Part shown: one piece after another, positions 44,949-53,851 of the stretch
Layout: the number at the start of each line of letters is the position of its first letter
How positions within the stretch are numbered: the first letter of the stretch is position 1
From: Olsenella sp. KGMB02461
Lineage (GTDB): Bacteria > Actinomycetota > Coriobacteriia > Coriobacteriales > Atopobiaceae
Direction: 5' to 3'
Length of the DNA stretch: 64,000 bases
NCBI RefSeq assembly: GCF_012584445.1
Contig: NZ_JABAHI010000008.1
Coordinates: forward strand, 1,470,937-1,534,936
Notes under the pieces: model-generated
The model's input: only the letters and a program-made list of their open reading frames with translations
Database searches by the model: none
What the model was told of the DNA's origin: nothing
Program-made: the position numbers and the translations under genes

Positions 44949-46370
44949 ATGGCAGTGCTCGACTTTATCATCAACATTCTGTCGACTCCGGCTATCCTCG
45001 TTGGTCTTCTCTCCCTCCTCGGTCTCGTGCTTCAGAAGAAGCCCGTGGAGGACGTCGTAAGCGGCACCATCAAAACCATCGTTGGCTTCTTGGTGCTCTC
45101 CGCTGGTGCATCCTTCTTGTAGAGCGGCTCCCTGCTCGCCTTTGGCGAGCTGTTCAACTACGCCTTCTCCATGCAGGGCGTGGTTCCCAACAACGAGGCC
45201 GTGGTTTCCATGGCTCTCACCGACTTCGGTCAGGCTTCGGCCATCATCATGGCCCTGGGCATGGTGCTCAACATCGTGCTCGCCCGCTTCTCCCGCATGC
45301 CTTACATCTTCCTGACCGGTCACCACACCTTGTACATGGCCTGCATGCTCGCCGTCGTGTTCTCCGTGGGCGGCCTCTCTGGTTGGCCTCTGTACATCGC
45401 CGGCGCCTGCGTGCTCGGCCTCATCATGGTGCTCTCCCCCTTCTTCTGCCAGTTCACCTTCCGCAAGGTGACCAAGACCGACTCCATCGCTCTGGGCCAC
45501 TTCGGCGGCATCGGCTACGCCATCTCCGGCTGGATCGGCCACTTCTTCGAGGGCAGCACCTCCACCGAGTCCATCAACTTCCCCAAGCGCCTTACCTTCC
45601 TGCGTGACACCGTGGTCTCCATCTCCATCACCATGATGGTGTTCTTCCTGGTCGTCACCGGCGTGGCCGTGGGTCGCGGCATCCTGGATGCCGACCCCAC
45701 CCAGTTCCAGCACCTCAACGAGCTGCTGAACGTTGGCACCGAGACCCGCACCAACTGGATCGTGTGGGCCCTGACCTCCGGCATGTCCTTCGCCGGCGGC
45801 GTCTACATCATCCTCTCCGGCGTGCGTCTGGTCGTTGGCGAGATCGTCCCCGCCTTCAAGGGCATCGCTTCCAAGCTGGTCCCCGGCGCCATCCCCGCCA
45901 TCGACTGCCCTGTCGCCTTCCCCTATGCTCCTAACGCCGTGATCATCGGCTTCCTCACCTCCTTCGTAGGTGGCATCATCGGCCTCGGCATCCTGGGCGT
46001 CATCAATGCCTCCCTCGTGCCCGTGGCCCTCATCCTCCCCGGTGTTGTTCCTCACTTCTTCTGCGGTGCTACCGCCGGCGTCTTTGGCAACGCCCGCGGC
46101 GGCGTGAAGGGCTGCGTTGCCGGCTCCTTCGTGCACGGCCTGCTCATCACCTTCCTGCCGGCCATCTGCATGCCCGTCTTCACCGGCCTTGGCTTCACCT
46201 CCGCCACCTTCTCTGACTTCGACTTCTCCATCCTGGGCATCTGCTTCGGCAACCTGGCTCAGATCTGCCCCGGCTGGCCTCTCCTGGTCATCTGCGTCGT
46301 GTGCTTCCTGGCCCCCATCGTCTACAACTTCGTGGCTCCCAAGCCCAAGAAGGAAGACGCTGCTGCCTAA
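44949..46370 (+). pseudogene. ulaA: PTS EIIC, ascorbate (UlaA/SgaT) type, interrupted by an in-frame amber codon
   Basis: 474 codons from ATG 44949 to 46370, but codon 58 (45120-45122) is TAG. On both sides the frame codes for a typical UlaA-family permease: before it ...GTIKTIVGFLVLSAGASFL, after it SGSLLAFGELFNYAF and later FLTGHHTLYMACML, PAIDCPVAFPYAPNAVI. No other lesion and codon usage stays strong, so the change is recent, a read error, or suppressed. Restart at ATG 45171 would give a 399-aa protein lacking the first helices. The permease would carry an unidentified sugar or sugar acid with IIA and IIB from the same operon. Confidence 0.85.
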
Positions 46371-46402
46371 GCGCTGCGATCTAGCATCACTTCGCTTTTC
46401 CT

Positions 46403-46449
46403 CGGTGGGGCGAGGATCCTCCAACCTCCTCCTCGCCCCACCGCTTTTC
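46403..46449 (+). terminator. hairpin between IIC and IIB (attenuator or processing site)
   Basis: 13-bp perfect stem (46403-46415 with 46431-46443) followed by CTTTTC, within the operon. Confidence 0.75.
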
Positions 46450-46600
46450 CTGCGCCAAGAGGCCCGACCGGCCTTTTAAGGCACTCTTGAGGCTTTTGGC
46501 GTGTTTTCCTTGGTTTTCCAGCACCTTGGGCATCTCCGAGGTTCATCATCGGAGCCGTACGCCCATGCGCCGACAAGGCGCCTCATCGAAAGGATCCATC

Positions 46601-46888
46601 ATGGCTATCAAGAAGATTATGTGCGCTTGCGGCTCCGGCCTGGGCTCCAGCCTCATGGTGCAGATGAACATCGACGATGTTCTGCGCGATCTTGGCAAGA
46701 CCGACGTCACCGTGGATCACACCACCATCTCTGACGTTGTCCCCGGCGCCGCCGACCTGTTCGTTATTGGCCGCGACCTCGAGAACTTTGTCACCGACAT
46801 CCCCGAGGAGCAGAAGGTCATCCTGGTCAACATCGTTGACAAGGACGAGCTCAAGACCAAGCTCCAGGAGAAGTTCGACGCCGAGTAA
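46601..46888 (+). CDS. ulaB: PTS EIIB, ascorbate type
   Basis: 95 aa from ATG 46601 (GAAAGGA upstream). PTS_IIB lactose/ascorbate-like fold. The phospho-cysteine is C10 in MCACGSGLGSSLM, matching the CGNGQGSS motif of UlaB. Carries phosphate from EIIA to the incoming sugar. Separated from IIC by a strong hairpin and from the transketolase genes by another, so transcript levels may step down along the operon. Confidence 0.93.
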   Translation: MAIKKIMCACGSGLGSSLMVQMNIDDVLRDLGKTDVTVDHTTISDVVPGAADLFVIGRDLENFVTDIPEEQKVILVNIVDKDELKTKLQEKFDAE

Positions 46889-46975
46889 GCGCTTCGCTTA
46901 TCGCGCTTGGAGGCTCGAGAGAAGCCTCTGACTCTCTCCGCCCTGCCTGCGTAGGCGGAACTATAGCTCTCTTGT

Positions 46976-47004
46976 GGCGGGCACCTTTGCGGGCCCGCCT
47001 TTTT
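46976..47004 (+). terminator. hairpin with T run between IIB and transketolase genes
   Basis: GGCGGGC (46976-46982) pairs with GCCCGCC (46993-46999), followed by TTTTT. Probably a partial terminator, since the downstream genes form one functional set. Confidence 0.8.
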
Positions 47005-47057
47005 GTAAGCGTTCAATTACGCAACCATGAACTCAATCACTGATGAAAGGAGCAAGG

Positions 47058-47909
47058 ATGCAGGAAGAAGAGCTGAAATCCCTTCAGCTGCTCGCCACCA
47101 AGATTCGTCGTGACGTCATGCAGATGCTGCTTCCCTTAGGATCCGGTCACCTGGGAGGCTCGTACTCCATCGCCGACCTCATGGCCCTGCTCTACGGCAA
47201 GGTTCTGAAGGTGGATCCGTCCAATCCCCGTTGGGAGGACCGCGATCGCGTCGTGTTGTCCAAGGGTCACGCCGGCCCCGCCTGGTATGCCGCTCTGGCT
47301 GAGACCGGCTTCTTCGACCGCGACATGCTCATGACCTTGAACCAGGGCCACACCGACCTCCCCAGCCACCCCGACCGCCTGAAGACCCCCGGCGTGGACA
47401 TGACCACCGGCTCTCTGGGCCAGGGCTGCTCCACCGCTGCCGGCATCGCCTATGCCCAGCGTCTCAAGGGCGCCGACACCTACACCTACCTTATCGTGGG
47501 CGACGGCGAGCTCAACGAGGGCCAGTGCTGGGAGGCCTTCGAGTTCATCGCTGCCAACCGCCTGAACCGCTGCATCGTCATCATCGACGACAACAAGAAG
47601 CAGCTGGACGGCTACACCAAGGATGTGCTCAACCCCTTCGACATCTCTGAGAAGATGCGCGCCTTTGGCTTCTACACCCAGACCGTCAACGGCCAGGACA
47701 TCGAGGCCCTGGACGCCGCCATCACCGAGGCAAAGCACCACGAGGACTCTGCCGTGGCCATCGTCATGGACACCGTCAAGGGCGCCGGCGTGCCGTACTT
47801 CGAGCAGCTCATGAGCAATCACTCTCCCAAGTTTGACGCTCCTGCCAAGGCTGCTGCCGAGGAAGCCATCGCTCAGTTCACCGCAATCATCGAGGGGAGT
47901 GAAGCCTAA
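47058..47909 (+). CDS. transketolase, N-terminal subunit
   Basis: 283 aa from ATG 47058 (AAAGGAG). TPP-binding half of a split transketolase: HLGGSYSIADLMALLY, LSKGHAGPAWYAALAE, TTGSLGQGCSTAAGIA and the TPP motif GDGELNEGQCWEAFEF...IIDDN. Works only with the C-terminal subunit encoded directly after it. Split transketolases in PTS operons usually serve a dedicated ketose-phosphate pathway rather than the main pentose phosphate cycle. Confidence 0.94.
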   Translation: MQEEELKSLQLLATKIRRDVMQMLLPLGSGHLGGSYSIADLMALLYGKVLKVDPSNPRWEDRDRVVLSKGHAGPAWYAALAETGFFDRDMLMTLNQGHTDLPSHPDRLKTPGVDMTTGSLGQGCSTAAGIAYAQRLKGADTYTYLIVGDGELNEGQCWEAFEFIAANRLNRCIVIIDDNKKQLDGYTKDVLNPFDISEKMRAFGFYTQTVNGQDIEALDAAITEAKHHEDSAVAIVMDTVKGAGVPYFEQLMSNHSPKFDAPAKAAAEEAIAQFTAIIEGSEA

Positions 47910-48872
47910 ATGTTCCAGCTCGCTCAAGACCGTTCCCAGATGGGCACCGAGCTGCGCGCCGTCGTGGTCTCGACCCTGCAGGACCTCATGAAGGAGAACG
48001 ACCGCGTCGTGGCTTTGGAGGCAGACCTGGGTGGCGCTTCCGGCTTCACCAAGATCCAGGCTTCCAACCCCGACCGCTTCGTGCAGTGCGGCATCGCCGA
48101 GGCCGACATGATGGGCATCGCCGCCGGCATGTCTTCCGAAGGCTTCATCCCCTTCACCCACACCTTTGGCCCCTTCGCCACCCGCCGCTGCTTTGACCAG
48201 GTGTTCCTCTCGGGCGCTTACGCCGGCAACACCATCAACATCTACGGCTCCGACCCCGGCTTTGCCGTAGCCACCAATGGCGGCACCCACACCACCTACG
48301 AGGACATGGGCCTCATGCGCACCATCCCTGGCGCCGTGGTGTGCGACGCAGCCGACGCCACCCAGATGGAGTGGATCATCCGCGCCTTCGCCGACCTGGG
48401 CGCCGGCGTGCACTATGTCCGCGGCAACCGCAAGGCGGTCCGCGACGTCTACGCCCCCGGCTCCACCTTCGAGATGGGCAAGGGCAACGTGCTGCGCTCC
48501 GGCTCCGACGTGCTCATCATCGCCGCCGGCCAGCTGGTGTCCGACGCTCTGGACGCCGCTGAGACCCTGGAGGCTCAGGGCATTTCCTGCGAGGTCGTCG
48601 ACATGTTCTGCGTCAAGCCTCTGGACGTCGACCTGGTGGTCTCCGAGGCCACTGGCAAGAAGTGCGTGGTCACCTTCGAGAACCACGGCGTCATCGGCGG
48701 CCTGGGCTCTGCAGTGGCCGAGGTCCTTGCCGAGAAGAACCTGGGCGTGCCTCTGGTGCGTCACGGTGTCGTCGAGCGCTTTGGCCAGGTGGGCCCCGCT
48801 TCCTTCCTCCAGAAGGAGTACCGCCTCACCGCCGACGACCTGGTGAACACCGTCACCGAGGCTTTGGCCTAA
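47910..48872 (+). CDS. transketolase, C-terminal subunit
   Basis: 320 aa; ATG immediately follows the TAA of the N-subunit, so the pair is translated together in equal amounts. Pyrimidine-binding domain (VVALEADLGGASGFTKI, CGIAEADMMGIAAGMSSEG, PFTHTFGPFATRRCFDQVF) with the catalytic Glu in GIAEADM, then the transketolase C domain (DVLIIAAGQLVSDAL, CVVTFENHGVIGGLGSAV). The last bases of the gene, including the stop, recur 39 bp downstream as AGGCTTTGGCCTAAAGG. Confidence 0.94.
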   Translation: MFQLAQDRSQMGTELRAVVVSTLQDLMKENDRVVALEADLGGASGFTKIQASNPDRFVQCGIAEADMMGIAAGMSSEGFIPFTHTFGPFATRRCFDQVFLSGAYAGNTINIYGSDPGFAVATNGGTHTTYEDMGLMRTIPGAVVCDAADATQMEWIIRAFADLGAGVHYVRGNRKAVRDVYAPGSTFEMGKGNVLRSGSDVLIIAAGQLVSDALDAAETLEAQGISCEVVDMFCVKPLDVDLVVSEATGKKCVVTFENHGVIGGLGSAVAEVLAEKNLGVPLVRHGVVERFGQVGPASFLQKEYRLTADDLVNTVTEALA

Positions 48873-48914
48873 AGGCTTTAAACAGCCTCTGCCCTAAAGG
48901 CTTTGGCCTAAAGG
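48859..48914 (+). repeat. 17-bp direct repeat of the transketolase gene's 3' end
   Basis: AGGCTTTGGCCTAAAGG at 48859-48875 (over the stop codon) and 48898-48914. Confidence 0.85.
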
Positions 48915-49087
48915 GCTGCGGCTCAAAGGCGCCTTGCCTCTGCGGCCCTCTTGGCCGCCCCTCGCTTTTGGAGTCCTGTCGCGCCGGTTCAAGCACCGAG
49001 CGCCGCTGGCGCGGCAGGGCCTCTGGAGCTTCCCGGCAACCCATCGGGAGGGCTCCCACATCATTCTTTTAAAGGAGATCTTGTTCC

Positions 49088-49729
49088 ATGAAACTCAACG
49101 GGCTTATCGACCACACCATCCTGAAGGCCAATGCTACCCGTGCCGACATCGAGCGTCTCTGCGATGAGGCCATCGAGCACAACTTCGCTTCTGTGTGCGT
49201 CAACACCTGCTGGGTGCCCCTGTGCGCCGAGCGCCTGGCCAACTCCGAGGTAGAGGTCTGCTGCGTAGTGGGCTTCCCCCTGGGCGCCATGGCCACCGAT
49301 CCCAAGGCTTACGAGGCTCGTTGGGCCGTGGATAACGGAGCCAACGAGGTGGACATGGTCCTCAACGTGGGCTGGCTTTTGGCCGGCGAGGACGACGCCG
49401 TGCGTGCCGACATCGCTGCGGTAGTCGAGGCTGCCCAGGGTCGCTGCGTCAAGGTGATCCTGGAGACCTGCTACCTCAACGACGAGCAGATCGAGCGCGC
49501 CTGCCGCCTCTCCGTCGAGGCGCACGCCACCTTCGTCAAGACCAGCACCGGCTTTGGCACCGGCGGCGCCACCGTGCATGACGTGGCCCTCATGACCAAG
49601 GCCGTCAACGGCGCTGCCAAGGTAAAGGCTTCCGGTGGCATCCACACCGCCGAGGAGGCTGCCGCCATGGTCGAGGCTGGCGCCGACCGCATTGGCACCA
49701 GCTCTGGCATTGCCATCGTTGCCGAGTAG
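49088..49729 (+). CDS. deoC: deoxyribose-phosphate aldolase
   Basis: 213 aa, AAAGGAG upstream. Class I aldolase interconverting 2-deoxyribose 5-phosphate with acetaldehyde plus glyceraldehyde 3-phosphate. Schiff-base K151 in FVKTSTGFGTGGAT, second active-site K180 in KVKASGGIHT, D89 in NEVDMVLNVG. Complete and typical. In this operon it may act on a related deoxy-sugar phosphate; no nucleoside phosphorylase genes are near, which argues against a deoxynucleoside role. Confidence 0.95.
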   Translation: MKLNGLIDHTILKANATRADIERLCDEAIEHNFASVCVNTCWVPLCAERLANSEVEVCCVVGFPLGAMATDPKAYEARWAVDNGANEVDMVLNVGWLLAGEDDAVRADIAAVVEAAQGRCVKVILETCYLNDEQIERACRLSVEAHATFVKTSTGFGTGGATVHDVALMTKAVNGAAKVKASGGIHTAEEAAAMVEAGADRIGTSSGIAIVAE

Positions 49730-49807
49730 CGCGCACCTCAAAAAGCGCGCGATATTCGCTCTTCACACCCTGCATCTCACTGGTTGACCACCCAGAAAGG
49801 AATCACC

Positions 49808-50476
49808 ATGAAGTTCTTCATCGACACCGCCGACCTCACCGAGATCAAGACCGCCTACTCCTGGGGCTGCGTGGCAGGAGTCACCACCAACCCCTCCCTC
49901 TATGCCAAGACCGGCGGCAAGCTGGCCGACTTCGAGGCCCACATGGTAAAGATCGCCGAGGCCTGCCCCGACGTTCCGGTCTCTGCCGAGTCCACCGCCA
50001 CCACCACCGAGGAGATGGTGGCAGAGGGTCTGCGCCTGGCAGCCCTTGCCCCCAACATCGTGGTGAAGCTTCCCATCTGCGCTGAGAGCCTGGCTGCCAC
50101 CAAGGAGCTCAAGAAGCACGGCGTCAACGTCAACATGACCCTCATCTTCACCGTGCCCCAGGCCTTGATGGCCTGCTCTGCGGGCGCCCGCTACGTCTCC
50201 CCCTTCGTGGGCCGCTTCGACGACATCGCAGAGGACGGCATCGAGCAGCTGGCAAACATCGTCACCGCCGTGAAGAACTACTACGGCCCCGAGCACACCG
50301 AGATCATCGCCGCCTCCCTTCGCACCCCCAACCACGTGACCCAGGCGGCCCTGCTGGGCGCAGACATCGCCACCGTGCCCTTCGCCGCCATGGAGAAGTG
50401 CCTGCACCATCCTCTGACCGACCGCGGCCTGGCCGCCTTCGAGGCCGACTGGAAGAAGGTCACCTCCGCCCAGTAA
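49808..50476 (+). CDS. transaldolase-like/fructose-6-phosphate-aldolase-like protein (TalC group)
   Basis: 222 aa from ATG 49808 (AAAGGAATC upstream). Short transaldolase B/FSA-type barrel: KFFIDTADLTEI, GVTTNPSL, Schiff-base K87 in NIVVKLPICAES, then VNMTLIFTVPQALMACSAGA and SPFVGRFDDI. The FVGR and NMTLIF features are closer to true TalC transaldolases than to FsaA, unlike the second paralog at 59194. Last gene of the operon; a terminator follows at 50554-50595. Confidence 0.9.
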   Translation: MKFFIDTADLTEIKTAYSWGCVAGVTTNPSLYAKTGGKLADFEAHMVKIAEACPDVPVSAESTATTTEEMVAEGLRLAALAPNIVVKLPICAESLAATKELKKHGVNVNMTLIFTVPQALMACSAGARYVSPFVGRFDDIAEDGIEQLANIVTAVKNYYGPEHTEIIAASLRTPNHVTQAALLGADIATVPFAAMEKCLHHPLTDRGLAAFEADWKKVTSAQ

Positions 50477-50553
50477 GGCGCACCCTTCGCGACCTCAGCG
50501 CCCCCAAGGCGCCCCAGCGCTCCCTGGCGCTTCCAACCTAGCGCACCACCGCT

Positions 50554-50595
50554 TGCCCCCCCTGAAGGCACCCAGCTTTCAGGGGGCGAGTTTTT
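50554..50595 (+). terminator. terminator of the PTS/transketolase operon
   Basis: CCCCCTGAA pairs with TTCAGGGGG (50558-50586) with flanking GC pairs, then TTTTT. Confidence 0.88.
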
Positions 50596-50656
50596 CTCGG
50601 TTACACCATGGCGGTGCAACTGCCTCGTCCCAAAAATGCAGTCATGCCTAGGTGGT

Positions 50657-50684
50657 GTGAGCGGGTAGCTGTGAGCGGGTAGCT
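50657..50684. repeat. 14-bp tandem duplication
   Basis: GTGAGCGGGTAGCT occurs twice head to tail in the convergent intergenic region. Confidence 0.85.
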
Positions 50685-50744
50685 GTCAGAATCCTAAATG
50701 CGCACCCGGCGTGCTTTGCGCGAACCACCCAGCGTTACCGCAGC

Positions 50745-52019
50745 TCAGTACCCCAAAGCTTGGAGCACGAACATCACAATGGTGAGGACGATGATGACCA
50801 CAATGGTGGCCCAGGTGATGACGGTCCAGAGGCGGCCGTTGACGTAGCGGCCCATGATGCGCTTGTCGGACGCGATGATCACCATGTAGATCATGAGCAC
50901 GGGCAACAGCACTCCGTTGACCACCTGGGCGGCCATCATGATGCCAAAGAGGTCGATGTGGGGGATGAGCACCACTCCGGCGGAGAGCACGATGATGGCG
51001 GTGATGATGCCGCGGTAGACGGGGGCCTCGCTCCAACCGTGGTCGGCGCCGTGCTCCCAGCCAAAGGCCTCGCAGATGGCGCTGGAAGTGATGCCGGGAA
51101 GCACCGCGGCGGCCAGCAGAGAAGCGCCTACCAATCCCAAGCCAAAGAGGCGCTCGGCGTAGGGGCCGGCGATGGGGGCGAGAGCCTGCGCGGCCTGGGC
51201 GGCGTCGTCCACTGCCACCCCCGCAGGGTGCAGCGTCACGCCGGTGGCCATGATGATGAACCAGGAAATGACAGATGCCAGGATGGCGCCGGTGGCGGTG
51301 TCGATACGCTGGTAGGGGATCTCGTCGGCGCCCACGTTCTTGTCCACCACGTTGGACTCGGCCAGAAAGATCATCCAGGGCGCGATGGTGGTGCCTATGT
51401 TTGCCACCAACAGGCTCAGGTACTCGGGCGTGGGGGTGATGCGCGGGAGGACGGTGGCGTTCAGGGCATCGGCCCAGTCGGGTTGCACCATAAAACCTGC
51501 GACCACATAGGCGATAAACACGCAGCATATGGCCAAGAGCACTTTTTCAATGCGCTTGTAGCTGCCGCTCATGGTGAGCAGCCAGATGACAATGGCGGCG
51601 ATGGGCACCGAGATGGGCGCCGGAATGCCAAAGAGCGACATGCCGGATGCGATGCCGGCGAACTCGGAGAGGGTCACCATGGTGTTGGAGACCAGCAGGG
51701 CCAGCATTGCGAATGCCGATAAACGCACCCCAAATTGCTCGCGAATCAAACTGGCGAAGCCCTTGCCGGTGACGCAGCCCATGCGGGCAGCTGTCTCTTG
51801 GACCACGATCATCAAGAACCCCATGATGGGCACGGTCCACAGCTGGCCAAAGCCAAAGAGCGCGCCGGCGTTGGAGTAGGTGGCGATGCCGCCGGCGTCG
51901 GTGCCGGAGAGGGCGGCGATGAGGCCCGGACCCATGGCGGCAAGCACTGTGAGCAAGCGCATCTTGCGCTTTTGAGCAGGGGCTTGCGGGGTAGTGGGGG
52001 TGTTCTTCTCGGTAGCCAT
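50745..52019 (-). CDS. NRAMP-related divalent metal transporter, magnesium-type (NRMT-like)
   Basis: 424 aa, about eleven membrane helices. The overall fold is NRAMP, but the metal site differs from Mn/Fe carriers: helix 1 has SGTDAGGIATYS (D41 kept, DPGN replaced by DAGG) and helix 6 has NIGTTIAPWMIFLAES (A213-P214-W215 instead of MPH), so the soft-metal-selecting Met is absent. These substitutions are those described for prokaryotic Mg2+/Mn2+-transporting NRMT proteins of the SLC11 family, including one from Eggerthella. Starts 2 bp after the stop of the PRC/MgtE_N/CBS gene, forming a two-gene operon consistent with magnesium supply. Confidence 0.85.
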   Translation of the reverse strand: MATEKNTPTTPQAPAQKRKMRLLTVLAAMGPGLIAALSGTDAGGIATYSNAGALFGFGQLWTVPIMGFLMIVVQETAARMGCVTGKGFASLIREQFGVRLSAFAMLALLVSNTMVTLSEFAGIASGMSLFGIPAPISVPIAAIVIWLLTMSGSYKRIEKVLLAICCVFIAYVVAGFMVQPDWADALNATVLPRITPTPEYLSLLVANIGTTIAPWMIFLAESNVVDKNVGADEIPYQRIDTATGAILASVISWFIIMATGVTLHPAGVAVDDAAQAAQALAPIAGPYAERLFGLGLVGASLLAAAVLPGITSSAICEAFGWEHGADHGWSEAPVYRGIITAIIVLSAGVVLIPHIDLFGIMMAAQVVNGVLLPVLMIYMVIIASDKRIMGRYVNGRLWTVITWATIVVIIVLTIVMFVLQALGY

Positions 52020-52021
52020 AG

Positions 52022-53851
52022 CTAGGCGCCCATCACGAGGGCAGGCAGGCAGATGGCCATGAAGAGCACGATGGACACCGTGAGGGCCAGCAAGCGCAGC
52101 GAGAGGCGGGAGACCTCCTCGCCGTGAGCGTCCTGTCGGCGCAGATAGTGCAGGTAAAGGGGTGCGGTGCCATAGCTGATGAGGGCGGAGCCGGCAGAGG
52201 CCCAGAAGCCTGCGCTCACCGCATCAAGGGCGGCGGTGGGGGCGAACAGGCCGCCTATGCCAATGGAGAGCAGCATGACCAGCGCCAGGTAGACGCAGGC
52301 GATGCCCAGGCCGCGAAAGACAAAGGAGCTGGTGGAGGGGGAGTCTTCGTCGTCGGGGTCGAACTCGATGAAGAAGCCGGTGGTGTAGCTCACCATGTCG
52401 TCGGCCATGAGGAGGCAGACGGGCAGCGCCACGGAGGCAGCCAGCGCGGCGGCTTGGATGCCCGCCGCAGAGCCCGCGGCGGCCATGGCCACCACGCCGC
52501 ACACCCAGAAGAAGAACCAGAGCTGGTTTCCCAAGAGCCAGCGCAGGTCGTGGGTGGGCTTGTCGGTATCGGAGTCGCTTCGACCGCCGGCCAGCTGCAG
52601 GTCTTCCTCGTGCTCCTCTTCCAAGACGTCTAGGGCGTCGTCCACGGTGACGATGCCCACGATCTGCTGGGCCTCGGTGACCACGGGGATGGCCAGCAGG
52701 TTGTACTTGGAGATGGCCTCGGCGACGTCTTCTTGGTCGTCGTCGGGGTTGGCAGTGATGACGTCGGTTTCCATGATGGCCGAGAGCTGGGTGTCCGGCG
52801 ACTCCATGAGCAGCGCGCGCAGGGTGAGCACGCCCAGCAGGCGGCGGCTGTCGTCGCACACATAGATGTAGTTGACGGTCTCGATGTCGTCCTCGTCCAT
52901 GGTGCGGATCTTGGCGATGGCGTCGGCGATGGTGGCCGAAGGGGGCAGCGCCGCAAACTCCGAGGTCATAATGCGGCCGGCGGTATCCTCGCGATAGCCC
53001 AGCAGCTGGCGGATGGCCTTCTCCTCCTTGACGCCCATGAGGCGCAGCAGGGTCTCGGCGCGCTCGTAGTCCAGCTCGCTCACCAGGTCCGCAGCGTCGT
53101 CCGGGTCCATTTGGGAGAGCATGCGCGAAGCCGAGGCCACGTCCATGTCATCCATGATCTCTGCGGCCATGCCGTCGTCGTCCAGCTCGGCCATGGCGTC
53201 GGCTGCCTGGGAGTCGTCCAGCTGGGCAAAGACCTGGCCGCGCAGCCGCGGGTCCAGCTGCTCGATGATGTCTGCGATGTCCGCCGGATGCATGTCGTCC
53301 AGGGTTTTATGTGAGATATTGAGCTGCACGTCGGAAAGCTCGCGGTCCAGAAGGTCCATATAGCTCCAGGCGATGATCTTCTCGGGAATGTCGTGGCCCA
53401 GCGTGTGGGCGATCTTGGCGACACCGCGCTCGACGGCGGGGGAGAGGTTGCGCAAGATGCCGCGGGCGCCCACCTCGGCGCCCAACAGGCGCAGCTGGGA
53501 GGAGCCGGAGTCCGAGAGCTTGAGGTCGTTCACGCGCACTACGCGCAGGCCGCGGGTATCGACGATTTGCTTGTTCATGAGGTCGCGGTTGATGAGGACC
53601 TCTTCTGGCTGCAGGTAGGAAAAGCGGATGTCTGTGGAGGGCACTTTAAGGCGCACCGTGTCGCCGTCAAAGCTGTCGACGTATTTGCGCCAGCTGATCA
53701 TGAAGGGCGTTTTGCCGGGGCCCTGAAACGCCAGGGACGTGACCCGGGGAAACACCTCGCCTGTGGCGATGCCCAGGTCGTTCACGACGCCGATGCGCTC
53801 GCCCTCTGAATCCAGAACGGGAATGCCCAGCATCTGAGACAGATAGATCAT
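52022..53851 (-). CDS. PRC-barrel/MgtE_N/CBS membrane protein, probable magnesium-responsive partner
   Basis: 609 aa from ATG 53851 (AAAGGAG upstream). Order of parts: PRC-barrel (about 5-75) and a second barrel-like unit (about 85-160), MgtE N-domain with repeated DD/L-E motifs (about 190-310; MHPADIADIIEQLDP, LSQMDPDDAADLVSEL), a CBS pair (about 320-440; ITANPDDDQEDVAEAISKYN), then five hydrophobic helices from about 475. The membrane part does not show the MgtE pore motifs, so it is not a standard MgtE channel. It probably senses Mg2+ through MgtE_N/CBS and may gate the adjacent NRMT-like carrier; this is inference. Confidence 0.8.
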   Translation of the reverse strand: MIYLSQMLGIPVLDSEGERIGVVNDLGIATGEVFPRVTSLAFQGPGKTPFMISWRKYVDSFDGDTVRLKVPSTDIRFSYLQPEEVLINRDLMNKQIVDTRGLRVVRVNDLKLSDSGSSQLRLLGAEVGARGILRNLSPAVERGVAKIAHTLGHDIPEKIIAWSYMDLLDRELSDVQLNISHKTLDDMHPADIADIIEQLDPRLRGQVFAQLDDSQAADAMAELDDDGMAAEIMDDMDVASASRMLSQMDPDDAADLVSELDYERAETLLRLMGVKEEKAIRQLLGYREDTAGRIMTSEFAALPPSATIADAIAKIRTMDEDDIETVNYIYVCDDSRRLLGVLTLRALLMESPDTQLSAIMETDVITANPDDDQEDVAEAISKYNLLAIPVVTEAQQIVGIVTVDDALDVLEEEHEEDLQLAGGRSDSDTDKPTHDLRWLLGNQLWFFFWVCGVVAMAAAGSAAGIQAAALAASVALPVCLLMADDMVSYTTGFFIEFDPDDEDSPSTSSFVFRGLGIACVYLALVMLLSIGIGGLFAPTAALDAVSAGFWASAGSALISYGTAPLYLHYLRRQDAHGEEVSRLSLRLLALTVSIVLFMAICLPALVMGA

